From Falsiruegeria litorea R37 (GTDB lineage: Bacteria; Pseudomonadota; Alphaproteobacteria; Rhodobacterales; Rhodobacteraceae), in assembly GCF_900172225.1 (NCBI RefSeq), contig NZ_FWFO01000005.1, positions 124,001-188,000 on the forward strand: a stretch of DNA of 64,000 bases, given 5' to 3'. Within the stretch, counting starts at the first letter, position 1, and every line of letters begins with the position of its first letter. Below, piece after piece: positions 27,006-35,371 of this stretch. The notes below the pieces were generated by a model that did not search any database, was not told the DNA's origin, and worked only from the letters and a program-made list of their open reading frames with translations. Made by a program: the position numbers and the translations under genes.

Positions 27006-28163
27006 GTGGCCGGGTTGAACATAGAAAACGTCACCAAACGGTTTGACGAGGTCGAGGTGCTCAAAGGCGTGTCGCTGGACGTTGCTGATGGCGAGTTTGT
27101 CTCGCTGGTTGGCCCCTCGGGCTGTGGCAAATCCACCTTGCTCCGAATCATCGCAGGGCTTGAAGAGCAGACCTCGGGCGACATCAAGATCGCGGGGCAA
27201 TCGGTTGCCGGCCTGCGGGCAGCGGATCGCAACCTGTCGATGGTGTTTCAGTCTTATGCGCTTTACCCGCATCTGAGTGTGGCCGAAAACATCGCCGTGC
27301 CGCTGCGAATGCGGCGGCTGACAGCCGGGCAGCGCCTGCCATTGGTCGGTCGGTTCATGCCGGGTTCACGGGCGCAGGGGAACACGATTTCGCAAGACAT
27401 TCGTACCGCCGCTGAAAGATTGGAAATCGCGCATCTCCTGGATCGCAAACCGGGGCAGCTGTCAGGCGGGCAACGCCAGCGGGTCGCCCTTGGCCGTGCA
27501 TTGGTACGGGATCCTGCGGCCTTTCTGCTGGACGAGCCGCTGTCGAACCTGGACGCCAAACTGCGGGTGCAGACACGGGTCGAGATTGCGCAACTGCACC
27601 GAAGTCTGAACGCAACCTTCATCTATGTGACCCACGATCAGGTCGAGGCGATGACCATGTCCGATCGGATTGCTGTCATGATGGGTGGCCGCATCCTGCA
27701 ATGTGACACGCCCGAGGTGGTTTATGACGACCCTGACACTATCGAGGTGGCTGAGTTCATCGGGTCTCCCAAGATCAACATCCTGCCACTGACCCAAGAA
27801 GCCGAGGGCCAGCTGTTCCTGTTCGAGCAGGGATTGGGCCTGCGCAGCGCAACCCGGATCGACGGGGCGGTGTCGCTTGGCCTGCGGCCCGAAGCCCTGC
27901 ATCTGGCGACCGAAAACGCGGTTCTGCGTGGCACGGTGGTGCATTCAGAAAACCTGGGTTCTGAGGTGTTTGTGCAGATCGACGTTCCAGGGTTGGAAAA
28001 CCGGATCACCCTGCGCGCTACCCCGGCACAGCGCGCATCCTTGCGTATGGGTGCGCAGGTGAGTCTGGGGTTCGACGCCTCGGCGGCGTTGGTGTTTGAC
28101 GGAAACGGCCACCGCGTCCGCAACATCCAAATCGCTACCCGCACCGCGGCTGAGGTGGCATAA
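27006..28163 (+). CDS. ABC transporter ATP-binding protein, UgpC/MalK-type
   Basis: This 385-residue ATPase has Walker A GPSGCGKST (about 36-44), signature LSGGQRQRVALGRALV, Walker B AAFLLDEPLSNLDA and a C-terminal OB/TOBE domain. That layout fits carbohydrate and glycerol-phosphate importers (CUT1 type). An insert of about 25 residues rich in Gly, Arg and Pro lies between the Q-loop region and the signature. The start is GTG at 27006, with GAGGG upstream. It heads the four transporter genes and is followed after one base by permease 1. Confidence 0.92.
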   Translation: MAGLNIENVTKRFDEVEVLKGVSLDVADGEFVSLVGPSGCGKSTLLRIIAGLEEQTSGDIKIAGQSVAGLRAADRNLSMVFQSYALYPHLSVAENIAVPLRMRRLTAGQRLPLVGRFMPGSRAQGNTISQDIRTAAERLEIAHLLDRKPGQLSGGQRQRVALGRALVRDPAAFLLDEPLSNLDAKLRVQTRVEIAQLHRSLNATFIYVTHDQVEAMTMSDRIAVMMGGRILQCDTPEVVYDDPDTIEVAEFIGSPKINILPLTQEAEGQLFLFEQGLGLRSATRIDGAVSLGLRPEALHLATENAVLRGTVVHSENLGSEVFVQIDVPGLENRITLRATPAQRASLRMGAQVSLGFDASAALVFDGNGHRVRNIQIATRTAAEVA

Positions 28164-28164
28164 C

Positions 28165-29133
28165 ATGGCGGCCCTAGACACAACGCCCCCTTCGATCACC
28201 AACAACGCGCAGGCGCAGGAACGCCGCGCGGCCTGGTCGCTGACGGCACCTGCCTTGATCCTGATGGTGGCGATCCTGTTGCTGCCGGTGATGGTCGCGC
28301 TGGTCCTGTCCTTCACCAACTACTCGCTTGGCAACGACAGCTTCGACTGGGTCGGGGCCAAGAATTATGATCGGCTGTTTTCGCGGTCGACTTATGAAAA
28401 GATGTTCGTCGCGACGTTCACCTATGTGGTGACGGTGGTCCCGATCTCGGTCGGGCTGGGATTGGGTGCGGCACTGCTGATCAACTCGCTTGGCCGATTC
28501 CGCGAGATTTACAAAACCATCTATTTCCTGCCGGTTATGGCAACCTTGCTGGCGATGGCGATCGCGTGGGAGTTCATGCTGCACCCGTCCATCGGTATGA
28601 TCAATCGGACGCTTGAGATGGGCTGCGGTACGGTGGTCGAGGCGATCTGGCCTTTCATGGCCACCGGTTGTGCCGATGGCTTTCCGGTCTGGCTGGGGGA
28701 CAAGCGCTATGCGATCTGGGTGATCTGCTTCATCGGCATCTGGCAAGGCTTTGGCTTTAACATGGTGCTTTATCTTGCGGGGCTGACGGGCGTTCACCGC
28801 GAACTCTATCACGCGGCGGAAATGGATGGCGCCAAATCGGCGTGGGAGCGGTTCCGCCTGGTCACATGGCCCGCGCTTGGCCCCACCACCGTCTTTGTCG
28901 TCACCATCAGCTGTATCCGCGCCTTTCAGGTGTTCGACACGATCGAGGCGTTCTGGCCCCAGGGCGGCGGTCCCAACAAATCCACCTACGTGATGATGTT
29001 CGCCATTTTTGAAAAGGGCGTGCAGCAGAACCTGATCGGCATCGGCTCGGCCATCACTGTCCTGTTCCTGATCTTTGTCATGTTCCTCACCCTGATCCAG
29101 CGCTGGCTGGTCGAGCGAAAGGTGCACTACTGA
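28165..29133 (+). CDS. ABC transporter permease 1, UgpA/MalF-type
   Basis: This 322-residue permease has six membrane helices and the EAA loop (YHAAEMDGAKSAWERFRLVTWPALGPTT). A periplasmic loop of about 35 residues between helices holds two Cys (about C154 and C169), which is unusual for the family and could form a disulfide. ATG 28165 is chosen because it directly follows the ATPase stop, and the ORF upstream overlaps that gene. Its stop overlaps the start of permease 2 (TGATG). Confidence 0.92.
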   Translation: MAALDTTPPSITNNAQAQERRAAWSLTAPALILMVAILLLPVMVALVLSFTNYSLGNDSFDWVGAKNYDRLFSRSTYEKMFVATFTYVVTVVPISVGLGLGAALLINSLGRFREIYKTIYFLPVMATLLAMAIAWEFMLHPSIGMINRTLEMGCGTVVEAIWPFMATGCADGFPVWLGDKRYAIWVICFIGIWQGFGFNMVLYLAGLTGVHRELYHAAEMDGAKSAWERFRLVTWPALGPTTVFVVTISCIRAFQVFDTIEAFWPQGGGPNKSTYVMMFAIFEKGVQQNLIGIGSAITVLFLIFVMFLTLIQRWLVERKVHY

Positions 29134-30095
29134 TGACCCGCGACTGGTGGAAACATCTGATCCTGATCCTGGGTGTGATCGTCGTCATCGCGCCGTTCTA
29201 CATGATGGTCAGCTATTCGTTCAAATCGCCGGGAGAGATTGACCGGGGCGAGGGCGGCTTTTTCGGGCGGCAAGAGCTGATGGTTGATCCGCGCTGCGTT
29301 GCCTTGCGTGACCCCAGTCGTGAAGATATCGCCGCTGCTGCGGACCGGTTCCCCGGCCAAAGTGCACGGCAGATCGGTGACGCTCTGGTGACCGAAGCTG
29401 AGGCGGATTGCTCGATGCGCCCAGTGGTCTTCAACTATTCCAAAGCCTTCACCGAGGCGCCGCTGCTGCGCTATCTGCTCAACGGCGTGATCGTCACCGT
29501 GTCGATTTTCCTGTTGCAGGTCGTGGTAGCGCTGCCTGCGGCCTATGCGCTCGCCAAGCTCAAGTTCTGGGGGCGCGAGGCGGTGTTTGGGCTGGTGCTC
29601 TTCTGCCTGCTGATCCCCGTGCATGCCATTGCGCTGCCGCTTTACATCCTGCTGGCCAAGCTGGGGTTGACGAACACCTATGCCGCGCTGGTGGTGCCCT
29701 GGACGATCTCGGCCTTTGGCATCTTCCTGATGCGGCAGTTCTTTATGACCGTGCCGGATGACTTGATCGACGCCGCCCGCATGGACGGGATGGGAGAGTT
29801 CGCGATCGTCTGGCGCGTCATGCTGCCCACAGCGATCCCGGCGCTACTGGCCTTTGCCATCTTTTCCATCGTTGCCCATTGGAACGACTATTTCTGGCCA
29901 CGCATCGTGGTCACCGGCAACCGCGATCTGTTCACCCCGCCGCTTGGCCTGCGCGAATTCAAAGGTGACGGGGATGGCAGTTTCTTTGGCCCGATGATGG
30001 CCACTGCCACCGTGATCGTCACGCCGCTGATCGTCGCCTTCCTGATCGCGCAACGGCGCTTCATCGAAGGGATCACCCTGAGTGGCATGAAATGA
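29133..30095 (+). CDS. ABC transporter permease 2, UgpE/MalG-type
   Basis: This 320-residue permease has the EAA motif (DDLIDAARMDGMGEFAIVWRVMLPTAIPALL) and six helices. After the first helix there is an enlarged periplasmic segment of roughly 70 residues (about 32-105) with two Cys (C55 and C93). This is longer than in typical UgpE or MalG. Permease 1 also has a two-Cys periplasmic insert, so the two may contact each other or the binding protein. It overlaps permease 1 by one base. Confidence 0.92.
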   Translation: MTRDWWKHLILILGVIVVIAPFYMMVSYSFKSPGEIDRGEGGFFGRQELMVDPRCVALRDPSREDIAAAADRFPGQSARQIGDALVTEAEADCSMRPVVFNYSKAFTEAPLLRYLLNGVIVTVSIFLLQVVVALPAAYALAKLKFWGREAVFGLVLFCLLIPVHAIALPLYILLAKLGLTNTYAALVVPWTISAFGIFLMRQFFMTVPDDLIDAARMDGMGEFAIVWRVMLPTAIPALLAFAIFSIVAHWNDYFWPRIVVTGNRDLFTPPLGLREFKGDGDGSFFGPMMATATVIVTPLIVAFLIAQRRFIEGITLSGMK

Positions 30096-30210
30096 AACCG
30101 GGCGTGCCCGATAAGGGCACGCCCAACCCAAGATCCCAACAGGGATGAACCCCGGAGCCGCCCGTCTGCAAACTTCTGGCTCCAAGACCCGGCAAGAGAG
30201 GACATCTTTC

Positions 30211-31458
30211 ATGAAACTGACTGCCACCGCAATGGCCCTGGCCCTGACCGCCAGCGCCGCCTTCGCCCAAGACAAAGTCACGGTCGAGTTTGCCTATCCC
30301 TACAGCCACCTGTTCGATGTGACGTATGAGGCGATGATGCCCGCCTTTGAAAAGACGCACCCGAATGTCGAGATCAAGTTCCGCGCCACCTACGAATCTT
30401 ATGAGGACGGTACCAACACCATTCTGCGGGAATCTGTTTCGGGCAACCTGCCAGACGTAACCATGCAGGGTCTGAACCGTCAGCAGATCCTGGTCGACAA
30501 GGGCATCGCCAAGTCGCTGGAACCCTTCATCGAGAAAGAAGCGGACTTTGCCAAAGAAGGTTATCACGACGCAATGCTGTCGTTATCGACCTTTGGCGAT
30601 GACGTCCACGGTTTGCCGTTCTCGGTCTCGCTGCCGGTTGGGTATTACAACATGGATGTTCTGAAAGAGGCTGGCATCGAAAAGCTTCCAACCACCTGGG
30701 ACGATGTCATCGCTGCTTGTGAAACCATGAAGGCCAATGGCACCAAAAACCCGATGTTCTGGGGTTGGAACATCACCGGCAACTGGTTCATGCAGGCCCT
30801 GATGTGGAGCCAGGACAAGGCCATCGTCGACCAGGGTCGCGTGACGCTGGACAGCCCCGAAGCTCTGGCGGCGCTGGAGCAGATGCAGGACATCTTCACC
30901 AAATGCGAAATGCAGAACCTGGAATGGAAAGCCGCGCTGTCTTCGTTCTCGGCGGGTGAGATCGGCATGATGTTCTGGTCGACCTCCGCTCTGGGTGCCG
31001 TGGAACGCTCGCAGGGCGAGTTCGATCTGAAAACCGGCCCGTTCCCCGGTATGGGCGAAACCCCCAAGGGTCTGCCTGCAGGTGGCAACGCCGCGATGCT
31101 GACCTCGACCTCGGATGACCCGAAAGTACAGGAAGCGGCCTGGGCCTGGCTCAAATTCATCACCAGCGGTGAAGGTGCAGCCGAGGTCGCCAAAACCACC
31201 GGCTACATGCCACCCAACAAGGCGGCGAACGAGGTGATCCTGGCCGACTTCTATGACCAGAACCCCAACAAGCAGACTGCTGTTGATCAGCTGCCGCTGC
31301 TGCGCGACTGGCTGGCCTATCCGGGTGACAACGGTCTGGCGATCACCCAGGTGATCTATGACGGGATCGAGCGCATCGTGACCGGTGACGCCACCGATAT
31401 GAAAGAACTGCAGCAAGAGATGGTCGAAGAAGTCGCCGATCTGCTGCCCAACGGCTAA
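30211..31458 (+). CDS. Periplasmic substrate-binding protein, UgpB-type (cluster B)
   Basis: This 415-residue protein has a signal peptide (MKLTATAMALALTASAAFAQ) and a two-lobed extracellular solute-binding fold. The family regions are PAFEKTHPNVEIKFRATYES, DVTMQGLNRQQILVDKGIAKSL and GEIGMMFWSTSALGAVERS. It resembles binders of glycerol 3-phosphate, glycerophosphodiesters or sugars. A class III phosphodiesterase gene follows, which favours a phosphodiester ligand. AGAGAGGA precedes the ATG. Confidence 0.9.
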   Translation: MKLTATAMALALTASAAFAQDKVTVEFAYPYSHLFDVTYEAMMPAFEKTHPNVEIKFRATYESYEDGTNTILRESVSGNLPDVTMQGLNRQQILVDKGIAKSLEPFIEKEADFAKEGYHDAMLSLSTFGDDVHGLPFSVSLPVGYYNMDVLKEAGIEKLPTTWDDVIAACETMKANGTKNPMFWGWNITGNWFMQALMWSQDKAIVDQGRVTLDSPEALAALEQMQDIFTKCEMQNLEWKAALSSFSAGEIGMMFWSTSALGAVERSQGEFDLKTGPFPGMGETPKGLPAGGNAAMLTSTSDDPKVQEAAWAWLKFITSGEGAAEVAKTTGYMPPNKAANEVILADFYDQNPNKQTAVDQLPLLRDWLAYPGDNGLAITQVIYDGIERIVTGDATDMKELQQEMVEEVADLLPNG

Positions 31459-31467
31459 TTCGATCAT

Positions 31468-31495
31468 CGGTCGCCCGTGATTTTGCGGGCGACCG
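31468..31495 (+). terminator. Intra-operon hairpin after the binding-protein gene
   Basis: CGGTCGCCCG (31468-31477) pairs perfectly with CGGGCGACCG (31486-31495) and is followed by TTTCAATTT. It probably attenuates readthrough and protects the abundant binding-protein mRNA, so the phosphodiesterase is made at a lower level. Confidence 0.7.
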
Positions 31496-31515
31496 TTTCA
31501 ATTTCAGGACTTCCT

Positions 31516-32349
31516 ATGAAAATCATCCATATCTCGGACATCCACCTGACCCTCCCCGGCGAAGAGATGGGCGGGCTTGATCCGCATGCCCGGTTCGCCC
31601 GCGCCTTGGCTGATGTGGCCAGAAACCATCCTGATGCCGCGCGTATCGTCATCACCGGCGACCTGACCCATTGGGGCGAAGAGGGCGCGTATGAAGCGCT
31701 TAAGGCTGCTGTCGCGGGGGCGCCTGTTCCAGTTTGTCTGATGATCGGCAACCACGATGATCGCGCCACGTTCCGTGCGGTTTTCCCAGAACACCCCGTA
31801 GACGCGAATGGTTTCGTCAACCATGCTGAAACGATCGATGGTGTCCGGTTCATCTATCTCGACAGCGTCGGTGACAAGACCCATGCAGGCCATTTCTGTG
31901 CCAAGCGCCGCAACTGGCTGCGGGCCGAGCTTGAGGGGTGTGACCGCGCCCGGATTTTCCTGCATCACAACCCGATGGAGCTTGGTCTGCCAGCCGAGGA
32001 CAAGATCGCCCTGGTGGCCGAAGACCGGCCCGGCTTTCGCGCGCTGCTCGAAGAGTTCTCTGATCGCATCGACTATGTTCATTTCGGCCATGTCCACGCG
32101 CCGATCCATGGGCGCTATGCCGGCGTGCAATTTGCCAGCGTGCCCTCGACCGGGAACCAGTCGATCCCGGATTTGAACGAGGCAGAGCTGCTGCAAGGCG
32201 CGCCGATGGAGCCGGGGTATTTCGTACTGTTGATCAATGGCGATGATACCATCATCCATCAGGTGCCGTTCGATTGGAGCGGTCCAGTCTATACAGCAGG
32301 CACGGAATGGGACGACTGGGCAAAACCCGATGCCGCCGCCGCCGAGTGA
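31516..32349 (+). CDS. Class III cyclic nucleotide/glycerophosphodiester phosphodiesterase (GpdQ-like)
   Basis: This 277-residue metallophosphoesterase has all five motifs: ISDIHLT, TGDLTHWG, IGNHDD, FLHHNP and FGHVHAP. The overall pattern is that of GpdQ and related bacterial class III phosphodiesterases, which hydrolyse glycerophosphodiesters or cyclic nucleotides. It has no signal peptide and is therefore cytoplasmic. As the last gene of a Ugp-like operon it plausibly hydrolyses the imported diester. The ATG at 31516 is preceded by AGGA. Confidence 0.88.
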   Translation: MKIIHISDIHLTLPGEEMGGLDPHARFARALADVARNHPDAARIVITGDLTHWGEEGAYEALKAAVAGAPVPVCLMIGNHDDRATFRAVFPEHPVDANGFVNHAETIDGVRFIYLDSVGDKTHAGHFCAKRRNWLRAELEGCDRARIFLHHNPMELGLPAEDKIALVAEDRPGFRALLEEFSDRIDYVHFGHVHAPIHGRYAGVQFASVPSTGNQSIPDLNEAELLQGAPMEPGYFVLLINGDDTIIHQVPFDWSGPVYTAGTEWDDWAKPDAAAAE

Positions 32350-32353
32350 GCGA

Positions 32354-32839
32354 TCAGAACACCCCCATGCTGAGCCCAGCCCCAAGCGCCTGACCCAGGT
32401 CTCGGCACGGGGCCAGCTGATCGTCGCTCAGAACCTTCGGGGCCAATATGGCCTCGGGGGTTTGGGCGTGGGTGCACAGGATGATCGCGGGTTGCACCTC
32501 GTTCAGACGCCAGCCTTGGGCAATACGAGCGATTTGGCGCACGGCGCCCTGTCCATCTGATCCGGCACAGATCATCTGGGCATAGGCGCGCCCCTCGATT
32601 TGGCCCAGAACTGGATAGTAACAACGGTCAAAGAAGTCCTTCATGATCCCCGACATGGTCGCCAGGTTTTCCGGTGCGCAAAAGATGTAACCCGAGGCGG
32701 CCAGAACATCCTCTGGTCTTGCCTGGCTGGCCTCTTTCAAAACCGTGTGTGTTTCATCCTTGGCCGCGTCATAGGCGGCTTCGGCCATCTGCCGACTGCC
32801 GCCGGTGCGCGAGTGATAGACGATCAACAGGGCTGACAT
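32354..32839 (-). CDS. Flavodoxin/NADPH-dependent FMN reductase-family protein
   Basis: The 161-residue protein has a flavodoxin-like fold. LLIVYHSRTGGSRQMAEAAYDAA binds the FMN phosphate, and GYIFCAPENLATMSGIMKDFFDRCYYP contains the PxxMSG-type loop. It is probably a soluble quinone or flavin reductase. ATG 32839 places the beta1 strand correctly. The longer ORF runs back into the LysR gene. It is convergent with the phosphodiesterase gene (4-base gap) and lies 19 bases from the LysR gene on the same strand. Confidence 0.82.
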   Translation of the reverse strand: MSALLIVYHSRTGGSRQMAEAAYDAAKDETHTVLKEASQARPEDVLAASGYIFCAPENLATMSGIMKDFFDRCYYPVLGQIEGRAYAQMICAGSDGQGAVRQIARIAQGWRLNEVQPAIILCTHAQTPEAILAPKVLSDDQLAPCRDLGQALGAGLSMGVF

Positions 32840-32858
32840 GTGCTCTATGCTCCGGGGT

Positions 32859-33773
32859 TCACGCAACCGCCAGGGTTGGGCTGTTATCGGCCAGTGTAGC
32901 GGTATGTTCCGACAGGATCGCCTTGAAATCTTCGAGCGCTTTGAACGATTTCTGGGCCACCGGGTCGAGAATGCCAAAAGTCATCCAGCGCGCCGGGCTC
33001 AGCGGCACCAGATCGACAAGCCCAGGCCGGATTTCTGCCGCGCTCAACTCATCCGCGATGGTGACGCCGGCCCCGGCAGCCACCAAGCCACATGCGGTCT
33101 GGGACGAGGCAACCTCGACCGATTGCTTGGGCGACACTCCGGCCGAGCTGAAGATGTCATCCAGCTGTTCGCGCAGCAGCAGACCATGCATCAGACGGAT
33201 GACAGGTTCGTCCACCAAATCTTCGGCTGTGACCTCGGCGCGATTGGACAGGGGATGACCCAACGGCAAAACCGCTTGCCCGCGCACTCGGATCAGGGCC
33301 TGTGTTCGGATGCCGGGGTGCTGGACGGGTAGGGCGCCGACCCCGATGTCATAGGCGCGCCCGGCCAACCATTTGCCTGAATCCCGGCGGCTGCGCACAT
33401 CCAGGCTCACGTTGACTTCGGGGTATTCCTTCATGAACCTGGCAATCGCCGGAATGGTCACGGCCTGCGCGATGCGCGGCATGGTCACGATCCGCAGGCT
33501 TTCGGATCGACCGGCACGTATTTCGGCGGCGATGCGGGGCACCTCGTCGAGATTGTCCAGAATGCGCCCGGCCTCGCGGTAGAATGACATGCCCTCTGGT
33601 GTTGGGGTGAGTGCCCGCCCGCTGCGATCAAAGAGGGTCAGCTTGAGTTCCGCCTCAAGCCCCGAGATAAGTCGGCTGATCGCCGGTTGGCTCAGGTGCA
33701 TAATCTCGGACGCAGCGGTCAGGGACCCCTCGGACAGGGTGGTGCGAAAGGCGCGAAGAGCCTTGATGTTCAT
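32859..33773 (-). CDS. LysR-family regulator divergent from tctCBA
   Basis: This 304-residue LysR protein has the HTH FRTTLSEGSLTAASEIMHLSQ, then PAISRLISGLEAELKLTLFD. The effector domain carries SLDVRSRRDSGKWLAGRAYDIGVG. It starts at ATG 33773 and is transcribed away from tctC, which begins 102 bases off. The gap contains repeated TTTGCA/TGCAAA arms. It probably controls the tripartite transporter and following genes. Confidence 0.88.
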   Translation of the reverse strand: MNIKALRAFRTTLSEGSLTAASEIMHLSQPAISRLISGLEAELKLTLFDRSGRALTPTPEGMSFYREAGRILDNLDEVPRIAAEIRAGRSESLRIVTMPRIAQAVTIPAIARFMKEYPEVNVSLDVRSRRDSGKWLAGRAYDIGVGALPVQHPGIRTQALIRVRGQAVLPLGHPLSNRAEVTAEDLVDEPVIRLMHGLLLREQLDDIFSSAGVSPKQSVEVASSQTACGLVAAGAGVTIADELSAAEIRPGLVDLVPLSPARWMTFGILDPVAQKSFKALEDFKAILSEHTATLADNSPTLAVA

Positions 33774-33774
33774 C

Positions 33775-33828
33775 TGCAAAGCTTTCGAATTTTGCAAGAG
33801 TATGAAACATCTTTGCATTTTTTGCAAA
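33775..33828. promoter_or_regulatory. TTTGCA/TGCAAA inverted repeats in the lysR-tctC gap
   Basis: TGCAAA (33775-33780) with TTTGCA (33791-33796), and TTTGCA (33812-33817) with TGCAAA (33823-33828), form two inverted repeats of the same hexamer between the divergent genes. They are candidate sites for the adjacent LysR protein. Confidence 0.5.
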
Positions 33829-33875
33829 CGACCATCTCCCGTAGTGTGAATACGATCTAATTTGGGAGGACCCTC

Positions 33876-34835
33876 ATGAAACGCAGAACTCTGATTGGCG
33901 CCGTTGCCGCCACCATCGCACTGACCGTTTCCGCGACTGCCAGCCTGGCTGCGGATTGGCCCAAGCGCCCCATCAACCTGGTTGTGCCCTACAAGGCCGG
34001 CGGCGGAACCGACGCTTATGCCCGCGCTATTTCGGCCGCAGCCGAGGGCGTGTTGGATGTGCCGGTCGTTGTTGTGAACAAGCCCGGCTCGGGCGGCCTG
34101 AACGGTGCGAACTCGGTCGTGGGTGCGCGTCCTGACGGCTACACCATGATGATGACATCGGGCGGTTCGTTCCTGCTGTCGACCATGACCCGCGACACCA
34201 AGATCGACGCGCTGGACAGCTTTCAGTTCGTTGCTCAGGTTGGTCAGCTCCGCACCTCGCTGATGGTGCCCAAAGACAGCCCGTTCCAGTCGGTTCAGGA
34301 CGTGATCGACGCGGCCAAGGCCAACCCCGGTAGCTTGCGTTGGGCACATTCGGGCCGCGGTGGGTTCCACCACGTTGGCGGTCTGGGCTTCCTGGCCAAC
34401 AACGACATCGAAGCCCAAGACGTTCCCTTCAAAGGGGGTGGACCGACCCGTGCCGCTCTGATCGGTTCGCAGGCTGACTTTGGCTTCCTGGGTGTTCAGC
34501 AGCTGGCCGGTTTCGAAGAACAGCTGCGCGCTCTGGCCGTCAACAGCCAGGACCGCGACACCATCATGAAGGACGTCCCCGCTTTTGGTGAGCTGGGTAT
34601 TCCTTTCGCCGCCGTCTCCTCGCCGGTGATCGTGTTTGCTCCGAAAGACACCCCGGCCGAAGTTGTCGCCGCGATGGAGGCCGCCCTGGCCGAGATCGCT
34701 GCCAAGCCCGAGTTCGCCGAACTGCTGGCGTCGCGTGGCACCGGTCCGGTCTATCAGAACGGTGCGGATGCCAAGGCGGGCCTGACCGCGATGAAGGCAG
34801 ACGCTACGCCGCTCGTCGAAGGCCTGAGCAAGTAA
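33876..34835 (+). CDS. tctC: TctC-type periplasmic binding protein
   Basis: This 319-residue protein has a signal peptide (about 1-27, ending SATASLAADW). The TctC/Bug-family pattern includes WPKRPINLVVPYKAGGGTDAYAR, NKPGSGGLNGANSVVGARPDGYT and FKGGGPTRAALIGSQADFGFLG. It captures a carboxylate for the TctAB carrier. A strong GGGAGGA precedes the ATG. With tctB and tctA it forms a complete tripartite tricarboxylate transporter. The ligand is not necessarily a tricarboxylate. Confidence 0.93.
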   Translation: MKRRTLIGAVAATIALTVSATASLAADWPKRPINLVVPYKAGGGTDAYARAISAAAEGVLDVPVVVVNKPGSGGLNGANSVVGARPDGYTMMMTSGGSFLLSTMTRDTKIDALDSFQFVAQVGQLRTSLMVPKDSPFQSVQDVIDAAKANPGSLRWAHSGRGGFHHVGGLGFLANNDIEAQDVPFKGGGPTRAALIGSQADFGFLGVQQLAGFEEQLRALAVNSQDRDTIMKDVPAFGELGIPFAAVSSPVIVFAPKDTPAEVVAAMEAALAEIAAKPEFAELLASRGTGPVYQNGADAKAGLTAMKADATPLVEGLSK

Positions 34836-34900
34836 ACTCCACTCACGACCGGGCCGCCAAAACGGCCCGGTCGATTTCTTTCTGACTGACGGAGGATACC

Positions 34901-35365
34901 ATGCGTGCATATGCCGAAGGGTTGGTTCTGACCGCGATTTCGCTGGTGGCCCTGTGGGGCGCCTGGCAAGTCCCCGGTGCCACACCCGGTGACACCTGGG
35001 CCGGGATCGTGCCCTTTTCCGCAAGCCTTGCCCTGTTGGTGCTGTCAGGTCTGATGATCCTGGGTGCGTCGCAACAGACCGCATCGGGCGAAGACAAGAC
35101 CGACCACGCCGCCACGTTCGAAATCATCAGCTTGTTCCTGATCGCCTTGATCTATCAGCAGTCGTTCCGCTGGTTTGGCTATCTGCTGCCAACGGGCATA
35201 GTCGCCCCCATCGTCCTCTACATGTTCGGTGTGCGCAGCTGGCTCGGTCTGGCGCTGTCGGTGGTGATCTGCCCGCTGGTATTCCACGTCATTTTCTTCG
35301 AGCTGCTGGGGGTGTTCCCACCCTTTGGCGAGGTCTTTGACCTACTCGACTGGATCAAGGGGTAA
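34901..35365 (+). CDS. tctB: TctB-type small membrane subunit
   Basis: A 154-residue protein with four hydrophobic segments (about 5-22, 36-52, 74-110 in two parts, and 115-140), the topology of TctB. It pairs with the 12-helix TctA subunit in the inner membrane. The sequence family is poorly conserved, so position between tctC and tctA is the main support. GGAGGA lies before the ATG. Confidence 0.88.
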   Translation: MRAYAEGLVLTAISLVALWGAWQVPGATPGDTWAGIVPFSASLALLVLSGLMILGASQQTASGEDKTDHAATFEIISLFLIALIYQQSFRWFGYLLPTGIVAPIVLYMFGVRSWLGLALSVVICPLVFHVIFFELLGVFPPFGEVFDLLDWIKG

Positions 35366-35371
35366 CGGGCT

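Noticed and set aside
32859-35084. Reverse frame of 741 codons running from the LysR gene through tctC
   Set aside because: Only the last 304 residues are real (LysR). The upstream part is antisense to tctC, and the true ATG is at 33773.
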